This document shows, in pieces, positions 47,452-56,559 of a stretch of DNA of 64,000 bases. The DNA is from Massilia agilis. GTDB taxonomy: Bacteria; Pseudomonadota; Gammaproteobacteria; Burkholderiales; Burkholderiaceae_D. The stretch covers positions 1,054,001 through 1,118,000 of the forward strand of contig NZ_JANUHB010000002.1 of NCBI RefSeq assembly GCF_024756255.1, read 5' to 3'. The translations under genes were made by a program, and so were the position numbers. The notes under the pieces are model-generated. The model saw only the letters and a list, made by a program, of their open reading frames with translations. It was not told where the DNA came from and searched no databases. Numbering within the stretch: position 1 is the first letter of the stretch; each line of letters opens with the position of its first letter.

Positions 47452-48522
47452 TTAAAGGCTGACCGGGTAGGAACCGAGGACCTTGAAGAAGGCGGCGTTC
47501 TGCTTGAGCTCTTCGAGCGCCCTGGCGACGTTGGCGTCCTGCACATGGCCCTCGACGTCAACATAGAAGTAGTACTCCCAGGTGCCGATGCGCGCCGGGC
47601 GCGACTCGAAGCGCGTCATCGACACGCCGTGCTTTGCCACGGGGGCCAGAAGGTCGTACACGGCGCCGGCCTTGTTGGGCACGGCCAGCACCAGCGAGGT
47701 GTGGTCGCGGCCGGACGGGTTGGTGTGCAGCTTGCCGATGACGACGAAGCGGGTACGGTTGTGCGGGTCGTCCTGGATGTGTGCCTCGACCACGCCGAGC
47801 TTGTACTGCTCGCCCGCCATCTCGCTGGCGATCGCGGCGATGCTCGGGTCCTGGCTGGCCATGCGGGCCGCCTCGGCGTTCGAGGCCACCGCGCGCCGCT
47901 CGATATTCGGGTGGTGCAGGTTGAGCCAGACCTGGCACTGCGCCAGCGCCTGCGAATGCGCGCACACGACGGTGACGCCTTCCATGGTGCCGGTGCGGGT
48001 CATCAGGCTGTGGTGCACGGGGATCGACACTTCGCCGCTGATGACGGTGGTGGTACCAAGCAGCAGGTCGAGCGTGCGGTTGATCGCGCCTTCGGACGAG
48101 TTCTCGACCGGGACCACGCCAAAGTCGGCGGTGCCGGCCTCGGTGGCGCGGAACACCTCGTCGATCGAGGCGCAGGGCATGCCCTCGATGGCGCTGCCGA
48201 ACTGCTTGTACACGGCTTCTTCGCTGAAGGTACCGGCCGGGCCGAGGTAGGCCACGGTCACGCGCTTTTCGAGCGCGCGGCAGGCGGACATGATCTCGCG
48301 GAAGATGGTCTGGACGTCGCCGTTCTTGAGCGGGCCCGGATTGCGGTCGGCGACGCCGCGCAGCACCTGCGCTTCGCGCTCGGGGCGGAACACGGGGGCG
48401 TTGGTTTCGGCCTTCACGTGGCCGACTTCCTGCGCCACGCGGCCACGGCGCGACAGCAGTTCCAGGATTTGCGCGTCGATCTCGTCGATCTGCTGGCGCA
48501 GGGGTTTCAGTTTGTCTGTCAT
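47452..48522 (-). CDS. pheA: Bifunctional chorismate mutase / prephenate dehydratase
   Basis: 356 residues. Chorismate mutase helices at the N-terminus (LRQQIDEIDAQILELLSRRG), prephenate dehydratase from about 90 (VAYLGPAGTFSEEAVYKQFG), and a C-terminal ACT domain with SLVLAVPNKAGAVYDLLAPV and the ESRP motif that binds phenylalanine. Catalyses two steps to phenylpyruvate with feedback control. Separated from serC by repeat B4. Confidence 0.96.
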   Translation of the reverse strand: MTDKLKPLRQQIDEIDAQILELLSRRGRVAQEVGHVKAETNAPVFRPEREAQVLRGVADRNPGPLKNGDVQTIFREIMSACRALEKRVTVAYLGPAGTFSEEAVYKQFGSAIEGMPCASIDEVFRATEAGTADFGVVPVENSSEGAINRTLDLLLGTTTVISGEVSIPVHHSLMTRTGTMEGVTVVCAHSQALAQCQVWLNLHHPNIERRAVASNAEAARMASQDPSIAAIASEMAGEQYKLGVVEAHIQDDPHNRTRFVVIGKLHTNPSGRDHTSLVLAVPNKAGAVYDLLAPVAKHGVSMTRFESRPARIGTWEYYFYVDVEGHVQDANVARALEELKQNAAFFKVLGSYPVSL

Positions 48523-48572
48523 CGTTCTGCTTTATCTGCTCGGGTTAGGACGCGGCTGTGACCTCACCACCG

Positions 48573-48674
48573 CGTCGTCCCGGCGAAAGCCGGGACCCAT
48601 GCTGAGTTTGCTGGTGCTACGCGCTCGACCTACCTGCACACGACGTATGGGTCCCGGCTTTCGCCGGGACGACG
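48573..48674. repeat. Family B palindromic repeat, copy B4
   Basis: CGTCGTCCCGGCGAAAGCCG at the left, CGGCTTTCGCCGGGACGACG at the right; an exact 20-bp inverted pair. Inner arms GGGACCCATGCTGAG and ATGGGTCCC. Between serC and pheA. Confidence 0.92.
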
Positions 48675-48695
48675 TTGATTGCGGTATCGGGCGGC

Positions 48696-49790
48696 TCAAC
48701 GCCCCGCAAACTCGTTCAAATAATCGACCAGGGCTTGCACACCCTCGATCGGCATCGCGTTGTAGATCGATGCCCGCATACCGCCGACGGACTTGTGGCC
48801 CTTCAGTTGCAGCAGCCCGCGCGCCTTCGCGCCGGCCAGGAATTGTTCGTTCAGTGCTTCGTCGCGCAGGTAGAACGGCACGTTCATGCGCGACCTGTTT
48901 TCTTTCGCCACCCGATTCTGGTAAAAATCGTCGGCGTCCAGCGCCGCGTACAGCAGGCGCGCTTTCTCGATATTGCGTTGCTCCATCGCGGCCACGCCAC
49001 CCTGCCGCTTGAGCCAGTCGAACACCAGGCCCGCGATGTAGATCGCGTAGGTCGGCGGCGTGTTGTACATCGACTCGTGCTCGGCCACCGTCTTCCAGTG
49101 GAAGGCCGAGGGGCAGATCGGCAGCGCATGCTCGAGCAGGTCCTCGCGCACGATCACCAGCGTCAAGCCCGCCGGGCCGATGTTCTTCTGCGCGCCGGCG
49201 AAGATCACGCCGTATTTGGACACGTCGATCACGCGCGACAAAATGTGCGAGGACATGTCGGCCACGATGGGTACGTCGGCCGGCACCTCGGGCACGAAGT
49301 TGTACTCGACGCCGTCGATGGTCTCGTTCGTGCAGATGTGCAGGTAGGCCGCATCTTGCGTGAGCTTCCACGACGCTTGCGGCGGCACGGCGGTGAAGGC
49401 CTGGTCCTTGGAGCTGGCCGCCACGTTCACGTTGGCGTAGCGCGCCGCTTCCTTGAGCGACTTGCCGGACCACGAACCGGTGTGCACGAAATCGATGGTG
49501 GCTGGCTGCGCGCGGCGCCCGGCCAGGTTCAGCGGCACGATCGCGTTCTGGCCAAGCCCGCCCCCCTGCTGGAACAGGATCTTGTAGTTCGGCGGGACAT
49601 TCAGCAGTTCGCGCAGGTCGGCCACGGCCTGCTTGTAGATGGAGATGAATTCGGGACCGCGGTGGCTCATCTCCATCACCGACATGCCGCTGCCGTGCCA
49701 GTCGAGCATTTCGGACGCGGCTTGTTGAAGGACCTCGCGCGGCAGCACGGCGGGGCCGGCGGAGAAGTTGAAGATGGGGGTGGCGGTCAT
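48696..49790 (-). CDS. serC: Phosphoserine aminotransferase
   Basis: 364 residues. [17 protein letters not shown] start, [24 protein letters not shown] and the PLP lysine in [33 protein letters not shown] near the end. Makes phosphoserine, and also serves pyridoxal synthesis. Second gene in the cluster after gyrA. Confidence 0.96.
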   Translation of the reverse strand: MTATPIFNFSAGPAVLPREVLQQAASEMLDWHGSGMSVMEMSHRGPEFISIYKQAVADLRELLNVPPNYKILFQQGGGLGQNAIVPLNLAGRRAQPATIDFVHTGSWSGKSLKEAARYANVNVAASSKDQAFTAVPPQASWKLTQDAAYLHICTNETIDGVEYNFVPEVPADVPIVADMSSHILSRVIDVSKYGVIFAGAQKNIGPAGLTLVIVREDLLEHALPICPSAFHWKTVAEHESMYNTPPTYAIYIAGLVFDWLKRQGGVAAMEQRNIEKARLLYAALDADDFYQNRVAKENRSRMNVPFYLRDEALNEQFLAGAKARGLLQLKGHKSVGGMRASIYNAMPIEGVQALVDYLNEFAGR

Positions 49791-49853
49791 GGGTTTCTAC
49801 GATGTTGAGGGCAAGCTGTGCGATTGATTGTCGCACAAACCCGCCACTTCTAC

Positions 49854-49935
49854 CGTCGTCCCCGCGCCAGGCGGGGACCCATGGACAGCGCGAGTATTCG
49901 TGTCGTCCATGGGTTCCCGCCTCCGCGGGAACGAC
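49854..49935. repeat. Family B palindromic repeat, copy B5
   Basis: CGTCGTCCCCGCGCCAGGCG at the left, CCGCCTCCGCGGGAACGACG at the right. The shortest full copy. Between gyrA and serC. Confidence 0.87.
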
Positions 49936-49958
49936 GGTCTTGGGCTAACTTATAAGGC

Positions 49959-52589
49959 TTACTGGTCGCCCTGCTCTGCCGGCGCGTCGCCTTCGGCTTC
50001 TTCCTCGACGTCGCTTTCCATCACGCGCTGCAGGCCGGACAGCCTGGTGCCGTCCTCCACCGCGATCAGGGTCACGCCCTGGGTCGCGCGGCCCATCTCG
50101 CGGATCTCGGACACGCGGGTGCGGATCAGCACGCCGCCGGTCGTGATCAGCATGATCTCGTCCTTCGGCGACACCAGCGTGGCAGCGACGACCTTGCCGT
50201 TGCGCTCGCTGGTCTGGATCGCGATCATGCCCTTGGTGCCGCGGCCGTGGCGGGTGTATTCCAGGATCGGGGTGCGCTTGCCGAAGCCGTTCTCGGTGGC
50301 GGTGAGCACCGACTGCTGCTCGTTCTCTGCCACCAGCAGCGCGATGACCTGCTGGCCATCTTCCAGGTTCATGCCGCGCACGCCGCGCGCGTTGCGGCCC
50401 ATCGGGCGCACGTCGTTCTCGTCGAAGCGCACGGCCTTGCCGGCGTCCGAGAACAGCATCACGTCGTGCTCGCCGTCGGTCAGCGCGGCGCCGATCAGGA
50501 AGTCTCCTTCATCCAGGTCCACCGCGATGATGCCGGCCTTGCGCGGGTTGGAGAAGTCCTTCAGCGGGGTCTTCTTCACCGTGCCCAGCGAGGTGGCCAT
50601 GAACACGTAGTGGTCTTCAGGGAACTTGCTGTTCGGGCCAGACAGCGGCAGCACCACCGTGATCTTCTCGTTGTCCTGCAGCGGGAACATGTTCACGATC
50701 GGTTTACCGCGCGAGTTGCGCGAGCCCTGCGGTACTTCCCACACCTTGAGCCAGTACATGCGGCCGCGGTTGGAGAAGCACAGGATGTAGTCGTGCGTGT
50801 TGGCGATGAACAGCTGGTCGATCCAGTCGTCCTCTTTGGTCGCCATGGCCTGCTTGCCGCGGCCGCCGCGCTTTTGCGCGCGGTATTCGGACACCGGCTG
50901 CGCCTTCATGTAGCCGGAGTGCGACAGCGTGACCACCATGTCCTGCGGGGTGATCAGGTCTTCGGTCTCCAGGTCGGTCGCGTTGTGCTCGATGGTCGAG
51001 CGACGGGTGTCCTTGCCGTTTTCGGTGTAGTCGGTCTTGATCTGGGTGAGCTCGTCGCTGATGATCGTGGTCACGCGCTCGGGCTTGGCCAGGATGTCGA
51101 GCAGGTCGGCGATGTGTTCCATCACTTCACGGTACTCGTTGACGATCTTATCCTGCTCCAGGCCGGTCAGGCGCTGCAGGCGCATCTGCAGGATTTCCTG
51201 GGCCTGCTCGTCGGACAGCTTGTACAGGCCGTCCGGCTGCATGCCGTAGTGCTTGGGCAGGTGCTCGGGGCGGAACGCCTCGATGCCGCCGGCGGCGCCG
51301 GTCTCGCTGCGGCTGAGCATGTTGCGGACCAGGGAAGAGTCCCAGGCGCGCTGCATCAGTTCGGTCTTGGCGATCGGCGGCGTCGGCGCGGCCTTGATGA
51401 TCGCGATGAAGTCGTCGATGTTGGCCAGTGCGACGGCCAGGCCTTCCAGCATGTGGCCGCGTTCGCGCGCCTTGCGCAGCTCGAACACGGTGCGGCGGGT
51501 GACCACTTCCCGGCGGTGCGACAGGAAGCACTCGATCATCTGCTTGAGGTTCAGCAGCTTCGGCTGGCCGTTGACCAGCGCCACCATGTTCATGCCGAAG
51601 GTATCCTGCAGCTGGGTCTGCTTGTACAGGTTGTTCAGCACCACCTCGGGCACTTCGCCACGCTTCAGTTCGATCACCACGCGCATGCCCGACTTGTCGG
51701 ACTCGTCGCGAATGTCGGAGATGCCTTCGAGCTTTTTCTCGCGCACGTTTTCGGCGATGCGCTCGAGCAGCGATTTCTTGTTCACCTGGTACGGCAGCTC
51801 GTCCACGATGATCGCGGTGCGGTTGCCGTCGCGGCCCACTTCCTCGAAGTGGGTCTTGGCGCGCATCACCACGCGACCGCGGCCGGTGCGGTAGCCATCG
51901 CGCACGCCAGAGACGCCGTAGATGATGCCGGCGGTCGGGAAGTCCGGCGCCGGGATCAGTTCGATCAGCTCATCCACCGAGCAGTCCGGAGTGCGCAGCA
52001 CGTGCAGTGCGCCGTTGATGACTTCGGAAAGGTTGTGCGGAGGAATGTTGGTGGCCATGCCCACCGCGATACCCGACGAGCCGTTGACCAGCAGGTTCGG
52101 GAACTTGGTCGGCAGGACGGTCGGCTCTTTCTCCTTGCCGTCGTAGTTGGGCTGGAAGTCGACCGTGTCCTTGTCGATGTCGGCCAGCATCTCGTTGGAG
52201 ATGCGGTCCAGGCGGCACTCGGTGTAACGCATTGCCGCGGCGCTGTCGCCGTCGATCGAACCGAAGTTGCCCTGCCCGTCCACCAGCGTGTATCGCAGCG
52301 AAAAGTCCTGCGCCATGCGCACCAGCGTGTCGTAGATCGAAGCGTCGCCGTGCGGGTGGTACTTACCCATGGTGTCGCCCACGACGCGCGCGCACTTCAC
52401 ATACGGGCGGTTGTACACCGTATTGCTTTCGTGCATCGAAAACAGCACGCGCCGGTGCACCGGCTTCAAGCCGTCACGCACGTCCGGAAGGGCGCGCCCC
52501 ACGATCACGCTCATCGCGTAATCGAGGTAGCTCTTGCGCATCTCTTCTTCGAGGGAAATGGGGACTGTTTCTTTTGCGAATTGATCCAT
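49959..52589 (-). CDS. gyrA: DNA gyrase subunit A
   Basis: 876 residues. Catalytic Tyr122 in AMRYTECRL. The quinolone-resistance region reads [12 protein letters not shown]: residue 83 is Ala and 84 Ser, while E. coli has Ser83-Ala84. The C-terminal wrapping domain has the GyrA box in [12 protein letters not shown] and beta-pinwheel repeats, then an acidic tail. With GyrB it supercoils DNA. Divergent from ompA. Confidence 0.98.
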   Translation of the reverse strand: MDQFAKETVPISLEEEMRKSYLDYAMSVIVGRALPDVRDGLKPVHRRVLFSMHESNTVYNRPYVKCARVVGDTMGKYHPHGDASIYDTLVRMAQDFSLRYTLVDGQGNFGSIDGDSAAAMRYTECRLDRISNEMLADIDKDTVDFQPNYDGKEKEPTVLPTKFPNLLVNGSSGIAVGMATNIPPHNLSEVINGALHVLRTPDCSVDELIELIPAPDFPTAGIIYGVSGVRDGYRTGRGRVVMRAKTHFEEVGRDGNRTAIIVDELPYQVNKKSLLERIAENVREKKLEGISDIRDESDKSGMRVVIELKRGEVPEVVLNNLYKQTQLQDTFGMNMVALVNGQPKLLNLKQMIECFLSHRREVVTRRTVFELRKARERGHMLEGLAVALANIDDFIAIIKAAPTPPIAKTELMQRAWDSSLVRNMLSRSETGAAGGIEAFRPEHLPKHYGMQPDGLYKLSDEQAQEILQMRLQRLTGLEQDKIVNEYREVMEHIADLLDILAKPERVTTIISDELTQIKTDYTENGKDTRRSTIEHNATDLETEDLITPQDMVVTLSHSGYMKAQPVSEYRAQKRGGRGKQAMATKEDDWIDQLFIANTHDYILCFSNRGRMYWLKVWEVPQGSRNSRGKPIVNMFPLQDNEKITVVLPLSGPNSKFPEDHYVFMATSLGTVKKTPLKDFSNPRKAGIIAVDLDEGDFLIGAALTDGEHDVMLFSDAGKAVRFDENDVRPMGRNARGVRGMNLEDGQQVIALLVAENEQQSVLTATENGFGKRTPILEYTRHGRGTKGMIAIQTSERNGKVVAATLVSPKDEIMLITTGGVLIRTRVSEIREMGRATQGVTLIAVEDGTRLSGLQRVMESDVEEEAEGDAPAEQGDQ

Positions 52590-52953
52590 TGGAAGGGTCG
52601 ACTGCTTTCAGGCTGTGGTTGTGAGTTACAAGCGTTCGATTCTACCACGCGCGCTATGGCAACTGCGCAATTCGCTCTGGGCAGCAGCCGGAGCGACATG
52701 ACGCGCGGGCGAGTTGTCAAGCACCCCCGCGCACGAGTCCGTCATGTTGCGAGGAAACAACGCAGCCGTACTTATGCGCTGGGTTTGATTTAGCGCGAGA
52801 CGTGCTGCTCTGGCCGATATGGCAAAATGGCCGAGAACTTAATTGCTTGTTTCACAATGCGAAACAAACACAACAGGCATGGTGTTACCATCCTGAACAT
52901 GTACGCACCAGTTTTGTGCGGTTTCGCCGGATATCACCGAAAGGAAGAAAAAC
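52590..52953. promoter_or_regulatory. Divergent gyrA / ompA intergenic region
   Basis: 364 bp without a gene. For gyrA a TAGAAT-like -10 lies on the minus strand at 52639-52644, with no good -35 at the right distance. The ompA side ends with an AAAGGAAGAAAAAC ribosome site at about 52940. No repeat or RNA gene seen. Confidence 0.45.
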
Positions 52954-53679
52954 ATGAAAAAAATTGCAACCCTCGTGCTCGCAGCTTCGGCGGCGTTGGC
53001 TGGCAGTGCGCTGGCCCAAACCACCCCGCCGTATGCACCGCTGACGACCGACATCCAGGCACCGACGCCCTACAGCGCTTACGTGCAGGATGCCCGCGGC
53101 GTGATCGCACGCGATCCTTTCGGCCTGTGCTGGCGCACCGGTTACTGGACCCCGGCCGACGCCGTCCCGGGTTGCGACGCGCCGATCTGCGTGCCGCCGG
53201 AAAAACTCGAAAACGGCAAGTGCGTCGCTCCGCCGCCGCCGCCGGTTGAAGCTCCGGCCCCTGCCCCGGCTCCGGCCCCGGCACCGGCTCCGGTCCCGAC
53301 CTCCGAGAAAGTCAGCTACCAGGCTGATGCATTCTTCGACTTCGACAAAGCCGTGCTCAAGCCGGCCGGCAAGCAGTCGCTGGACGAACTGACCAGCAAG
53401 CTGGGCGACATGAACCTGGAAGTCATCATCGCCGTCGGCCACACCGACTCGATCGGTACCGACGCCTACAACCAGAAGCTGTCGGTGCGCCGCGCCGAAG
53501 CGGTCAAGGCCTACCTGAAGTCCAAAGGCGTGGACCAGGCCCGCATCTACACCGAAGGCAAGGGTGAGAAGCAGCCGGTCGCCGACAACAAGACCGCCGC
53601 CGGCCGTGCCAAGAACCGCCGCGTGGAGATCGAAGTGGTTGGCACCCGCACGGTGACCAAGCCGGCACAGCAGCAGTAA
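52954..53679 (+). CDS. ompA: OmpA family outer membrane protein
   Basis: 241 residues. Signal peptide to Ala21 (AALAGSALA). A short N-terminal part has four cysteines (FGLCWRTGYW, VPGCDAPICV, NGKCV), then a Pro-Ala linker (PAPAPAPAPAPAPVP), then an OmpA C-terminal domain with FDFDKAVLKPAGKQSLDEL and GHTDSIGTDAYNQKLSVRRA for peptidoglycan binding. No eight-strand barrel, typical of the betaproteobacterial form. Followed by a strong terminator. Confidence 0.95.
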   Translation: MKKIATLVLAASAALAGSALAQTTPPYAPLTTDIQAPTPYSAYVQDARGVIARDPFGLCWRTGYWTPADAVPGCDAPICVPPEKLENGKCVAPPPPPVEAPAPAPAPAPAPAPVPTSEKVSYQADAFFDFDKAVLKPAGKQSLDELTSKLGDMNLEVIIAVGHTDSIGTDAYNQKLSVRRAEAVKAYLKSKGVDQARIYTEGKGEKQPVADNKTAAGRAKNRRVEIEVVGTRTVTKPAQQQ

Positions 53680-53697
53680 TCTGGCTGCATGCCCAAC

Positions 53698-53722
53698 AAC
53701 CCCGCTGCGGCGGGGTTTTTTT
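53698..53722 (+). terminator. Rho-independent terminator of ompA
   Basis: Stem AACCCCGC / GCGGGGTT with a 4-base loop, then a T run. Eighteen bases after the ompA stop. Confidence 0.92.
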
Positions 53723-53742
53723 ATGACCACAAAATTTCGCTC

Positions 53743-53849
53743 CGTCGTCCCCGCGCAGGCGGGGACCCATGGACCGCAAGCGTCTGGGCGCATCATGTGC
53801 ACGTTGCGGGTGAGCGCGCTCAGCATGGGTCCCCGCCAACGCGGGGACG
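53743..53849. repeat. Family B palindromic repeat, copy B6
   Basis: CGTCGTCCCCGCGCAGGCGG at the left; right arm CAGCATGGGTCCCCGCCAAC then GCGGGGACG. Inner GGGACCCATGGAC. Between the ompA terminator and ubiG. Confidence 0.88.
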
Positions 53850-53895
53850 CTGCGGAGCTACGCTCCTTCGCGGTTTCCAGCTATTATTCCGACCT

Positions 53896-54597
53896 ATGAC
53901 TACGAACGTCGACCAACTCGAAATCAACAAATTCAGCGAACTGGCGCATCGCTGGTGGGATCCCACCTCCGAATTCCGTCCGCTGCACGAAATCAACCCG
54001 CTGCGTCTTGAGTGGATCAATTCGCTGGCCCCGCTTGCCGGCAAGAACGTGATCGACATCGGCTGCGGCGGCGGTGTGCTGACCGAAGCAATGGCGCGCA
54101 AGGGCGCCAAGGTCACCGGCATCGACCTGTCCAAGAAGGCCCTGAAAGTGGCCGACCTGCACAGCCTGGAATCGGGCATCGAGGTGCGCTACAAGCTCAT
54201 CTCCGCCGAGGAAATGGCCGCGCAGGAACCGGGCCAGTTCGACGTCGTCACCTGCATGGAAATGCTCGAACACGTGCCGGACCCGGCATCGGTGGTGCGT
54301 GCCGCGGCCGCGCTGGTCAAGCCGGGTGGCAAGGTGTTCTTCTCCACGCTCAACCGCAACCTGAAGTCCTACCTGTTCGCAGTGGTCGGCGCGGAATATG
54401 TGCTGCGCTTGCTGCCGCGCGGCACCCACGACTACGGCAAATTCATCACCCCGGCGGAACTGTCGCAATTCGTGCGCAGCGCCGGCTTGCAGGTGGACAG
54501 CCTGAAGGGCCTGACCTACAACCCGCTCACCAAGTTCTATTCGCTCAACAACGACACCGACGTGAACTACATGGTGGCCTGCAGCAAACCGCTCTGA
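53896..54597 (+). CDS. ubiG: Ubiquinone biosynthesis O-methyltransferase
   Basis: 233 residues. Starts [20 protein letters not shown], with [24 protein letters not shown] as the UbiG-specific block, SAM motif [16 protein letters not shown] and EMLEHVPDP. Methylates hydroxyl groups of the ubiquinone ring. No good Shine-Dalgarno, but the start is conserved. Six bases before gph. Confidence 0.96.
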   Translation: MTTNVDQLEINKFSELAHRWWDPTSEFRPLHEINPLRLEWINSLAPLAGKNVIDIGCGGGVLTEAMARKGAKVTGIDLSKKALKVADLHSLESGIEVRYKLISAEEMAAQEPGQFDVVTCMEMLEHVPDPASVVRAAAALVKPGGKVFFSTLNRNLKSYLFAVVGAEYVLRLLPRGTHDYGKFITPAELSQFVRSAGLQVDSLKGLTYNPLTKFYSLNNDTDVNYMVACSKPL

Positions 54598-54603
54598 CCT
54601 GAC

Positions 54604-55308
54604 ATGACTTTTCCTGTCCGCACGCCCGCACCGCGTGCCGTCCTGTTCGACCTGGACGGCACGCTGGCCGACACCGCGCCCGACCTGGCTGCCGCCGTCA
54701 ACTGGCTGCGCACCGAGCGCGGGCTGGAGCCCACGCCCTACGCCGTGCTGCGCCCGACCGCCTCGGCCGGCGCGCGCGGCATGATCGGCGCCGCGTTTGG
54801 TCTTGCGCCGGGCGACGACGGCTACGAAGCGCTGCGCCTGCAATGGTTCGACCGTTACCAATCGGCCATGGCGGTGCACTCGACGCTGTTCGGCGGCGTG
54901 GTCGAGCTGCTCGACGGCATCCAGGCGGCGGGCATGGCGTGGGGCATTGTCACCAACAAGCCGGCGCGCTTCACCGACCCCTTGCTCCCTCAGATCGGGC
55001 TGGCGCACGCGGGTTGCGTGGTGTCCGGCGACACCACCGGTTTTTCCAAGCCACACCCTGCCCCGCTGCTGGAAGGCGCACGCCGCCTGGGCATTGCGCC
55101 GGAGCATTGCTGGTACGTCGGCGACGACCTGCGCGACGTCGAGGCGGGGCGCGCGGCCGGCATGGTCACGGTGGCCTGCGCCTGGGGTTACTGCGGCGAA
55201 ATCGATCCGGCCACCTGGGGCGCAGACTACCTGCTTGATACGCCGACCGACCTGCTGGAGACCCTGCGCGGTCTTGCCGGCGCGCCCTTGAAGGCGGCAA
55301 CGGCCTGA
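54604..55308 (+). CDS. gph: Phosphoglycolate phosphatase
   Basis: 234 residues, HAD fold. Nucleophile in LFDLDGTLADTAPDLAAAV, cap domain, then GIVTNKPARF and YVGDDLRDVEAGRAAGM. Removes phosphate from 2-phosphoglycolate. Co-transcribed with ubiG, an order seen in many betaproteobacteria. Some members are broader sugar phosphatases. Confidence 0.93.
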   Translation: MTFPVRTPAPRAVLFDLDGTLADTAPDLAAAVNWLRTERGLEPTPYAVLRPTASAGARGMIGAAFGLAPGDDGYEALRLQWFDRYQSAMAVHSTLFGGVVELLDGIQAAGMAWGIVTNKPARFTDPLLPQIGLAHAGCVVSGDTTGFSKPHPAPLLEGARRLGIAPEHCWYVGDDLRDVEAGRAAGMVTVACAWGYCGEIDPATWGADYLLDTPTDLLETLRGLAGAPLKAATA

Positions 55309-55409
55309 ATCCTTACATCTGATTACGATTGATACAGCAATCCGTCTAGCTCCCGGGTCAGCTGCGCCGTAATCTACTCCTGCACCAACCAACACAGCAG
55401 GAGCTAAAG

Positions 55410-56018
55410 ATGGAAGCGATCAAGACCACCACCCGTATTCACCCCCTGATGGCAGCGGCTGCCGCTTCCGTGATCGTCGTCTGCGCGGCGGGCACCGCCG
55501 CCATCACCGGCATCCTGCCCAGCTCGCACAGCGCGCCCGAACCGCAGGCCATGCCGGCCGTCAGCCCGTACGGCGCGGCGCCCGCCGCTTACACGGCACC
55601 GACGCAGACCGCGTATGGCATGAGCGCAACCCCGGCCATGCAGGCCCAGCAACCGATGGTAGCCCAGGCGGCACCGGTGCTGGTTCCGGCGAATGCCACT
55701 TATGTCCAGCCGGCCCCGGCCGTGCAGCAGGTGGCCCCGGCCGTGGAGCAACGCGCCCCGGTCGTCCACAAGGCGGCGCCCAAGCGTGTGGTGCACCACT
55801 ACACGCAGGAAGCGCGCTATGACCACCCGACCTATGCACAGCAGCCCGCCCCTGCGCCGCGCCAGCCCAACTACATGGCGATCGGCACTGGCGCGGTGAT
55901 CGGCGGCCTGGTCGGCAACCAGATCGGCAGCGGCAACGGCCGCAAGCTGGCCACGGTGGCCGGCATCATCGGCGGCGGCATGCTCGGCAACGAAGTCGCC
56001 AACCGCAACCAGCAATAA
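55410..56018 (+). CDS. Glycine-zipper 2TM domain protein
   Basis: 202 residues. N-terminal membrane or signal helix (LMAAAAASVIVVCAAGTAAIT), a long Pro/Ala/Gln-rich disordered middle, and a C-terminal glycine zipper (IGTGAVIGGLVGNQIGSGNG and VAGIIGGGMLGNEVANRN), as in the 17-kDa antigen and SlyB group. Likely envelope-associated. AGCAGGAGC before ATG 55410 is the ribosome site. No lipobox. Confidence 0.85.
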   Translation: MEAIKTTTRIHPLMAAAAASVIVVCAAGTAAITGILPSSHSAPEPQAMPAVSPYGAAPAAYTAPTQTAYGMSATPAMQAQQPMVAQAAPVLVPANATYVQPAPAVQQVAPAVEQRAPVVHKAAPKRVVHHYTQEARYDHPTYAQQPAPAPRQPNYMAIGTGAVIGGLVGNQIGSGNGRKLATVAGIIGGGMLGNEVANRNQQ

Positions 56019-56081
56019 GGGCCGTGGCGCAGGGCGTTTGCGCTGCCCCAGTGGGGGCATGCAAACGCCCACGGATTGGAG

Positions 56082-56087
56082 TACAAT
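56082..56087 (+). promoter_or_regulatory. Probable -10 of ssrA
   Basis: TACAAT sixteen bases before the mature tmRNA end. The -35 is weak. Processing of a short leader by RNase P is expected. Confidence 0.5.
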
Positions 56088-56102
56088 GGTTTTACTTTCG
56101 CT

Positions 56103-56460
56103 GGGGGCGACCTGGTTTCGACGTGGGTTACAAAGCAGCGCAGGGCATACCGAGGGCTGGTTACCTCGTAAATACACCCAGAAATCAATAACTGCAAACG
56201 ATAACTCGTACGCACTCGCAGCTTAATTGCTGCTAGCTCTTCAACACCTCGCCCCTGGGGTGTGCCGCAAGGCTGAAGAGTCATTTACAGGGGCTCGGGT
56301 TTGACCGGGTTACTTGGTCCGACCTTAAATCTAAGGTAACTCGCCTGTCCAAACCGCGCACGTCCGGGCTGTACGGGTTAAATTAAATGGCGATGCTAAG
56401 TATGTAGAACTGCCTGTAGAGGGCTTGCGGACGAGGGTTCAATTCCCTCCGCCTCCACCA
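56103..56460 (+). ncRNA. ssrA: Transfer-messenger RNA (tmRNA)
   Basis: The 5' end GGGGGCGACCTGGTTTCGAC pairs with the 3' end CGCCTCC-ACCA as a tRNA-like acceptor (7 bp), with the T arm GGGTTCAATTCC before it. The reading frame begins at the resume GCA (56194) and ends TAA (56226), encoding the tag ANDNSYALAA. It rescues stalled ribosomes with SmpB. The 3' end serves as the attachment site of the prophage that follows. Confidence 0.97.
56437..56460. other. Presumed prophage attachment site (attL)
   Basis: The tmRNA T arm and acceptor end, intact, directly beside the integrase gene that reads toward it. The exact core cannot be set because the right junction is outside the window. Confidence 0.55.
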
Positions 56461-56559
56461 CCTTACACTTTATAATCAAGGACTTAGCAAATACGCGATG
56501 TCATTAATTTGGGCTGTTTGGGGCCGTTTTGGCTCCAGAATGCCAACAAAATGACAGCA

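Noticed and set aside
45440..47455. 671-codon frame opposite tyrA and hisC
   Set aside because: Spans two real genes on the other strand; no start signal.
50247..52793. 848-codon plus-strand frame opposite gyrA
   Set aside because: Mirror of gyrA codon structure in GC-rich DNA; His/Asp/Val-rich product with no motif and no ribosome site.
56038..56226. 62-codon frame ending in the tmRNA tag
   Set aside because: Only the last eleven codons (56194-56226) are translated, as the tmRNA tag.
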